In this document: in pieces, positions 31,728-36,464 of the stretch
How the letters are laid out: each line of letters opens with the position of its first letter
How positions within the stretch are numbered: the first letter of the stretch is position 1
Source: JBMOPD01 sp049323615
Lineage (GTDB): Bacteria; Bacillota; Desulfotomaculia; Desulfotomaculales; Desulfocucumaceae
Assembly: GCA_049323615.1 (NCBI GenBank)
Contig: JBMOPD010000069.1
Span: 1-36,464, forward strand
DNA: 36,464 nucleotides
Direction: 5' to 3'
Notes under the pieces: model-generated
What the model saw: only the letters and a program-made list of their open reading frames with translations
Database searches by the model: none
Told to the model about the DNA's origin: nothing
Translations under genes and position numbers: made by a program

Positions 31728-33399
31728 CCACCCCTGTTCCGATATAGTGGAGTATCCCCCGCCTGGTCTGGACCGCCACGTCGATAAGCTTGCCGCTGGT
31801 AACCCAGTCCCTGACCATGTTGAAGACCTCTTTCCTGATCACTTCCACTTCACCCAGGTCGTTTTTCATGCCGTATTTTTCGGCCCTCTTCCACAGCCAC
31901 TTTTTGGCCAGATCCAGGGCCTTGTCGTCATTAAAGGGGTATTCCTCTATGGCGCCCTGGAAGCCCTCTTCCTGGATACTGTAAGTGCCGCGCTCGGTAT
32001 CGGCCCTCAGGCTGACCTGCAGCGTCGGCCTGGCCACCGCGGCCCCAATGGCGTTGGCCACCCGGGCATAAGGCGGGATTACCGGATAGCAGTCCAGGGT
32101 GGCCGCTATCTGGGTGAGGAATCCGGAAGCCGCCCCGCCTACTCCCACCACGGTGTTGGGGCGGACCTTTTTCTTCTGCAAAACCTCCCAAACCCTGTAG
32201 GCGGGTTCCTGTTCCCACATCAGGAACATTTTGTTGATTTCGGCGGTTATGGTGCCGGTGACCAGCATCATTACCCTGGCGGCCACTTCCCACGTTTCTA
32301 TGCCCAGGGGACCGCCCAGTATTTTCATGGCCTCCCGGGCCTTCTTTATATCCCCCAGCCTGGTAAGCCCCAGTACTTTTAAGGCATCGGTGGGTGTGGG
32401 CATGGGGCCGCCCATGCAGTAAGGGGGCCCCATCCTTTCGGAAACGAGGATTATCTCTTTGCCTACCCGCTCTATTACGCTGTCTCCGCCGACGGGCACG
32501 GACTTTACCGCCAGCGCCCGGACATGGGTCATCTGTCCCTCTATATTCGCCCCCTTGGAGGACAAAAGGGGCTGGCCGCTCAAAATAAGGGCCAGGTCCG
32601 ACGTGGTCCCCCCTATGTCCACAACCACGGCGGTTTCTCCCGGGGGAACCAGCGCCTGCACCCCCAGTATGCTGGCCGCCGGCCCGCTGAAAATGGTCTC
32701 CACCGGCGAGGCCAGGGAAGTCTTTAAGGGCATGGTGCCGCCGTCGGCCTTGAGAATGTAAACCGGGCATTTTATTCCCCGGTTGTCCAGGGCGGTAAGC
32801 ACCGACTGGGTGAAGAACTGGTATTTATCCCTGGTGGCGCAGGTAAGCAGGGTGGACATCACCCGCCTGGGGAAGTTCAGCTGCCCGGCCACCTGGTGCC
32901 CCATTTCCACCTGCCAGTCCAGATTGGCCTGCTGTATTTTTTTGTATACCTGCTTCTCGTGCTTGTTGTTGCGCGAGGAGAACTTGCCCACCAGGGCTAT
33001 TTTTCTGTAATTAAGACCGGACAGCCACGCCAGGGCCCGGTCAATCTCCTCTTCCGACAGGGGGACAACCTCCCTGCCGCGGTAATCAATCATCCCGTTC
33101 AATATGCAGGTGTCGGTATTGTAGTTATAATGGCCGTGGTCCAGTCCGGGACCGGGCATCAGGATGAGGCCTACCGGGTCGTATTTCTTTTCCGCTATGA
33201 GGTTGGTGATCATGGTGGTGCTCAGGACCACGCGCTCAATTAAATCCGCCGGCACCCCCGCCATGATCTTGTCAAAGGCCTCCATCAGGGATGTCAGCAA
33301 ATCTTCCCTGGTGGGCACCTTTGCCCAGGAGCGGACCTGCCCTTTCTCCAGCAGCACCGCGTCGGTGTATGTCCCCCCTACGTCCAGGCCGATATACAA
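31711..33399 (-). CDS. HyuA-like hydantoinase/oxoprolinase family protein
   Basis: A 562-residue ASKHA-fold protein of the hydantoinase A / 5-oxoprolinase family. Nucleotide-binding signatures are GLDVGGTYTDAVL at the N-terminus and VVDIGGTTSDLAL near residue 265, with FSGPAAS between them. It is somewhat shorter than typical HyuA (about 650-700 residues), and no HyuB partner is in the window, so ATP-dependent hydantoin or oxoproline hydrolysis is not established. TTG at 33397-33399 is chosen because GGGGGGTG lies 6 bases ahead; GTG at 33408 would overlap that site. It lies 46 bases after mutS and overlaps the deacetylase-like gene, implying co-expression with the repair genes. Confidence 0.82.
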   Translation of the reverse strand: MYIGLDVGGTYTDAVLLEKGQVRSWAKVPTREDLLTSLMEAFDKIMAGVPADLIERVVLSTTMITNLIAEKKYDPVGLILMPGPGLDHGHYNYNTDTCILNGMIDYRGREVVPLSEEEIDRALAWLSGLNYRKIALVGKFSSRNNKHEKQVYKKIQQANLDWQVEMGHQVAGQLNFPRRVMSTLLTCATRDKYQFFTQSVLTALDNRGIKCPVYILKADGGTMPLKTSLASPVETIFSGPAASILGVQALVPPGETAVVVDIGGTTSDLALILSGQPLLSSKGANIEGQMTHVRALAVKSVPVGGDSVIERVGKEIILVSERMGPPYCMGGPMPTPTDALKVLGLTRLGDIKKAREAMKILGGPLGIETWEVAARVMMLVTGTITAEINKMFLMWEQEPAYRVWEVLQKKKVRPNTVVGVGGAASGFLTQIAATLDCYPVIPPYARVANAIGAAVARPTLQVSLRADTERGTYSIQEEGFQGAIEEYPFNDDKALDLAKKWLWKRAEKYGMKNDLGEVEVIRKEVFNMVRDWVTSGKLIDVAVQTRRGILHYIGTGVGEGEK

Positions 33400-33445
33400 C
33401 CCGTACACCCCCCTTTTGTTTATCTACTCCGAAAACAGCTGATGG

Positions 33446-36124
33446 CTAAAATAAAGGCGTTATTTTTGAGGCGGCGCCTTTATTCTGTTTTCTCATTCCC
33501 GGCTGCCTGCCGCCCTGCTCTCCTTTATCTATCATGGACTGCAGCCTGGCCAGCAGGTTAAGGGCGCTGATGGGAGTGGTGTTGGAAATATCTATTTTTT
33601 TCAGCTCCCTGATTATATCCTCACCGGCCCGGTCGGGGCGGCCCGCCGGGATCTGTTTCGGAAAACCGGTCCCGCCGTTCTGTTCGGCGGCCGCGGCTGC
33701 GTCCGATGCCGATGTTTTTATACACTCCAGGCCTGCCAGCACTTCCCTGGCCCTTTCAATAATTCCGGGGGGCAGGCCGGCCAGGGCGGCCACGTGGATG
33801 CCGTAACTGCGGTCGGCTTTACCGGGTATTACCTTTCTTAAAAAGATAATATTCTGGTCCTGCTCTTTAACCGTGATGGTGTAATTTTTAATCCCCGGCA
33901 GCGTTTCCAGGTCGGTCAGTTCGTGGTAGTGGGTCGAGAAAAGGGTCCTGGATTTTAAATTGCCGGCAATGTATTCCACCAGGGCCCTGGCGATGCTGAT
34001 ACCGTCATAGGTGCTGGTTCCCCTGCCCACTTCATCCATCAGCACAAGGCTTTTTTCGGTGGATCCGTAGATGATGTTCCGGCACTCCATCATCTCCACC
34101 ATGAAGGTGCTCCGGCCCCCGGCCAGGTCGTCGGCAGCGCCTATACGGGTAAAAATTTTGTCAACAATGCCGATCACGGCCTCTGCGGCGGGAATAAAGC
34201 TGCCTATCTGGGCCATCAGCACCAGCAGGGCCACCTGGCGCATGTAGGTGCTCTTGCCGGCCATGTTCGGTCCGGTGAGCAGTATGATGTTGTTTTTTTC
34301 GTCTATAACCGTATCGTTGGGTATAAAGTTTTCAGTGCCGATAACCTTCTCGACAACCGGGTGGCGTCCTTCCTTTATAATAATTTCTTTGTTTTTAGAA
34401 ATTCTAGGTCGATTGTAATTTTCCTCTACAGCGGCCCCGGCCAGTGAAAGAATTACGTCCAGCAGGGCCAGGGCCCCGGACGTTTTTTGAATCCTGCCCA
34501 CGGCGCCGGCCACCTGTTCCCTTATTTGGTTGAAGATGTTGTACTCCAGCTGGACAAGCCTGTCCCCGGCCGAAAGGATTAATTCCTCCAATTCCTTGAG
34601 CCGGGGGGTGATATACCTTTCGGCGTTGGCCAGGGTCTGTTTTCTTATAAAATAATCGGGCACCAGGTTCAGGTTGGCCTTGGTGACCTCCAGGTAATAG
34701 CCGAAAACCTTGTTGTACCCCACTTTCAGGGACTTTATGCCGGTGTTTTCCCTTTCCTCGGCTTCCAGTCCGGCCAGCCATGACCTGCTTTCGCTGTGCA
34801 CCCTCCTGAGCCTGTCCACCTCGGGGTTGTACCCGTCTTTGATGATATTGCCGTCTCTGATGGTGTTGGGAGGCTCTTCGGCGATTGATTCCTGCAGCAG
34901 CGCGCATATGTCTTCAAGGGTGTCGATATCGCCGTGCGCCCTTTGGAGGAGTGAGGACTTCACGCCCGCCAGCCTCTTTGCCAGGGCCGGCAATACCTGC
35001 AGGGAATTGCGCAGGGCCAGAAAGTCCCTGGCGTTTGCCGTTCCGTACACGGCCCTGGAGGTCAGCCTTTCCAGGTCGTATATCGGGGCCAGCAGCTGTT
35101 TCAAATCGTGCCTTAAGATAATATCGCCCGTCAATTCCTCCACGGCGTCCAGCCTTGCGTTGATCTGTCCGGGGTCGGTAAGGGGCCGGTCTATCCAGGT
35201 TCTGAGCAGCCTTCCGCCCATGGCGGTCTTTGTGCGGTCCAGCACCCAGATCAGTGTTCCCCACACGCCTCCGTCGCGCAGGGAGGAAATCAGTTCAAGG
35301 TTTCTCCTGGTGGTCCGGTCCATCATCATAAACTGACCGCTTGAATACAAAACAATGCTCTTTATCTGGCCGGCCTCTTTTTTCTGGGCTTCCTGCAGGT
35401 ATGAGAGCAGCGCCCCGGAGGCTGAAACGGCCAGGTTACAGCCTATCAGCATATCCTGCCAGCCGCCGCCCAGTATCGAGGTCAGTTTTTGGGCGCATTC
35501 CGGGATGGCGAAGTGTTCATCGCCGTAGAAGGATATGGTTGCCTCAACGGATGCTTTAATTTCTTTTAACAAATCACTGCCCGCCAGTGACCGGGGGGCG
35601 ATTACCTCGGCCGGCTTCAGCCGGACCAGCTCGTCCAGCAGCAGTGGCGTCCGTCCGGCCCCGGTGAACTGGGTGCACTGAAAAAGTCCGGTGGATATGT
35701 CGGCGAAGGCAAAGCCGTACCCCCCGCCACCGGTGGAAAGGGATACCAGGTAATTGTGGCTTTTTTCATCCAGGGAAGAGCTCTCGATTACTGTTCCCGG
35801 TGTGACGACCCTGATTACTTCCCTTTTGACGATCCCCCTGGCGGTGGCCGGGTCTTCCACCTGCTCGCAGATGGCCACCTTGTACCCCTTCTGGATCAGC
35901 CGGGCTATGTAAACTTCGGCCGCGTGGTAGGGAACCCCGCACATGGGGACCCTTTCGGGCTGACCGGCTTCCCTGCCGGTGAGGGTAATCTCCAGCACCG
36001 ACGACGCGGTGACGGCGTCGTCAAAAAACATTTCGTAAAAGTCCCCTAAACGAAAAAAAAGGATGGCGTCTTGATATTCCTTTTTAATTTGCAGGTATTG
36101 CTGCATCATTGGAGTAAAACTCAC
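33446..36124 (-). CDS. mutS: DNA mismatch repair protein MutS
   Basis: An 892-residue mismatch sensor. The mismatch-contact Phe-x-Glu is Phe29-Tyr30-Glu31 in DFYEMF. The connector, lever and clamp domains follow, then the ATPase with Walker A GPNMAGKST, Walker B LVLMDEVGRGTS and the FSTHYHEL segment. The C-terminal tail ends in a Lys/Gln-rich stretch. Start GTG at 36122-36124 has GGAGGG 6 bases ahead. It heads the mutS-hyuA-deacetylase-mutL-methyltransferase-miaA-hfq series and has its own promoter (TATAAT at 36145-36150) just past two terminators. Confidence 0.96.
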   Translation of the reverse strand: MSFTPMMQQYLQIKKEYQDAILFFRLGDFYEMFFDDAVTASSVLEITLTGREAGQPERVPMCGVPYHAAEVYIARLIQKGYKVAICEQVEDPATARGIVKREVIRVVTPGTVIESSSLDEKSHNYLVSLSTGGGGYGFAFADISTGLFQCTQFTGAGRTPLLLDELVRLKPAEVIAPRSLAGSDLLKEIKASVEATISFYGDEHFAIPECAQKLTSILGGGWQDMLIGCNLAVSASGALLSYLQEAQKKEAGQIKSIVLYSSGQFMMMDRTTRRNLELISSLRDGGVWGTLIWVLDRTKTAMGGRLLRTWIDRPLTDPGQINARLDAVEELTGDIILRHDLKQLLAPIYDLERLTSRAVYGTANARDFLALRNSLQVLPALAKRLAGVKSSLLQRAHGDIDTLEDICALLQESIAEEPPNTIRDGNIIKDGYNPEVDRLRRVHSESRSWLAGLEAEERENTGIKSLKVGYNKVFGYYLEVTKANLNLVPDYFIRKQTLANAERYITPRLKELEELILSAGDRLVQLEYNIFNQIREQVAGAVGRIQKTSGALALLDVILSLAGAAVEENYNRPRISKNKEIIIKEGRHPVVEKVIGTENFIPNDTVIDEKNNIILLTGPNMAGKSTYMRQVALLVLMAQIGSFIPAAEAVIGIVDKIFTRIGAADDLAGGRSTFMVEMMECRNIIYGSTEKSLVLMDEVGRGTSTYDGISIARALVEYIAGNLKSRTLFSTHYHELTDLETLPGIKNYTITVKEQDQNIIFLRKVIPGKADRSYGIHVAALAGLPPGIIERAREVLAGLECIKTSASDAAAAAEQNGGTGFPKQIPAGRPDRAGEDIIRELKKIDISNTTPISALNLLARLQSMIDKGEQGGRQPGMRKQNKGAASKITPLF

Positions 36125-36144
36125 TGCCAGCCCTCCTTCGCTAC

Positions 36145-36150
36145 ATTATA
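36145..36150 (-). promoter_or_regulatory. -10 element of the mutS promoter
   Basis: On the minus strand TATAAT stands 20 bases before the mutS start codon, in the context TTGTGATATAATG. The -35 region is only T-rich. It lies downstream of tandem terminators, so it is the likely start of the repair operon. Confidence 0.6.
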
Positions 36151-36180
36151 TCACAATCATTTTCCCGAAAAAAGGAAAAA

Positions 36181-36225
36181 CCCGGAGTAACCCGGGGTGG
36201 TAAAAAAGCCGCCCTGCCGGGCGGC
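36181..36225 (-). terminator. Two tandem rho-independent terminators upstream of mutS
   Basis: The first hairpin met on the minus strand is GCCGCCC/GGGCGGC (36208-36225), followed by TTTTTT. The second is CCCGG/CCGGG (36181-36196), followed by TTTTTCCTTTTTT. They would end a minus-strand transcript arriving from the right of the window. Confidence 0.75.
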
Positions 36226-36242
36226 GCCGCTGTTCCAGCGGC
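36226..36242. other. Extra hairpin GCCGCTG/CAGCGGC next to the terminators
   Basis: A 7-bp stem with a 3-base loop abuts the terminator hairpin at 36208-36225 and leads directly into the heptad array. There is no T run on either side, so it is not counted as a terminator. Confidence 0.6.
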
Positions 36243-36284
36243 GGGAATCCAGAATCCAGAATCCAGAATCCAGAATCCAGAATG
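36243..36284. repeat. Heptad tandem repeat CAGAATC (five units)
   Basis: Four perfect CAGAATC units plus CAGAATG, preceded by a partial unit. It is the most regular of the heptad arrays and runs into the 41-bp dispersed repeat. Confidence 0.9.
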
Positions 36285-36315
36285 CTTACAGCCTTTCCTA
36301 AAGCCCGGCTCCTTC
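36275..36315 (+). repeat. 41-bp dispersed repeat, copy B
   Basis: Matches the reverse complement of 11538-11578 at 38 of 41 bases. Both copies carry the core CCTTTCCTAAAGCCCGGCT. Here it stands between a heptad array and an open frame. Confidence 0.85.
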
Positions 36316-36464
36316 TTTTGGGACGTACAATACTTTGGAGGTTGCTATCGAAAGGGAGAAGGCATCAATCGAGCGATATTACCGGAGACTGTTACAGTCT
36401 CTTGCGAATGAGCCGGAACGGATGACGATTTGGACGCCGGATGCGGCCAAAAGCCCGAGAGCCG
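36302..36464 (+). other. Open frame running off the right end, possible ferritin-like fragment
   Basis: After TAA (36299-36301) the frame stays open for 54 codons to the window end. Its middle part (LEVAIEREKASIERYYRRL) resembles the first helix of rubrerythrin/ferritin-like proteins. The only start-like codon is TTG at 36335, with no ribosome site, so it may be a gene fragment or chance. The minus strand here has stops in all frames. Confidence 0.25.

Noticed and set aside
36243..36284. Heptad array considered as a CRISPR
   Set aside because: Units are 7 bp, directly adjacent and without unique spacers; no cas genes in the window.

Overview
The window reads as chromosomal DNA of a spore-forming, syntrophic, propionate-oxidising Firmicute close to Pelotomaculum (Peptococcaceae / Desulfotomaculum group). 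Three things point there. The left end carries the ordered block regulator - fumarase (2 subunits) - succinyl-CoA synthetase (2) - methylmalonyl-CoA mutase (2), which matches the start of the mmc (methylmalonyl-CoA pathway) cluster known from Pelotomaculum thermopropionicum. spoVK marks a sporulating Gram-positive. TTG is used very often as a start codon behind purine-rich ribosome binding sites. The genus assignment is inference from gene order, not from a search.

Layout. (1) 85-7624, minus strand: mmc block, reading right to left regulator, fumarase alpha/beta, sucC, sucD, mutase large and small subunits. A near-consensus sigma-54 promoter (5956-5971) sits in front of the fumarase genes, next to a sigma-54 activator gene. 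(2) 7723-8406, plus strand: lexA with its own LexA box. It is the only well-supported complete gene on the plus strand. (3) 8520-15072, minus: TRAP dicarboxylate transporter (dctM, dctQ and two dctP genes) and a CitA/DcuS-type kinase with its DcuR-type regulator. (4) 15275-24026, minus: a tight six-gene catabolic operon (citE-like lyase, ATP-citrate-lyase-like CoA ligase beta and alpha, MmgE/PrpD, SdhA-like and SdhB-like) with a second sigma-54 activator upstream. (5) 24066-36124, minus: housekeeping and repair block reading mutS, hyuA-like, histone-deacetylase-like, mutL, RsmJ-like methyltransferase, miaA, hfq, spoVK and a PLP enzyme (ynbB-like). (6) 36125-36464: mutS promoter, terminators, repeats and an open frame running off the end.

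How it works together. In block 1 succinyl-CoA formed from methylmalonyl-CoA would go to succinate (SucCD), and fumarate to malate (fumarase). The electron-transferring succinate dehydrogenase of that pathway is not in this block. Blocks 3 and 4 look like one accessory catabolic unit: sense a di- or tricarboxylate, import it by TRAP, dehydrogenate it (SdhAB-like), hydrate it (MmgE/PrpD), attach CoA (ligase) and split it (CitE-like lyase) to acetyl-CoA plus an oxo-acid. This 'dehydrogenate - hydrate - ligate - cleave' scheme for succinate, methylsuccinate or tricarballylate is my main candidate for an undescribed system. It is strengthened by an SdhB that lacks all three 3Fe-4S cluster cysteines, by the absence of any membrane-anchor gene, and by CoA ligase subunits that look more like ATP-citrate lyase than like succinyl-CoA synthetase.

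Intergenic DNA is rich in 7-bp tandem repeats (CAGAATY). Nearly identical 22-bp copies flank blocks 3-4 plus the ynbB-like gene. No tRNA, rRNA, CRISPR array, transposase or prophage gene was seen.
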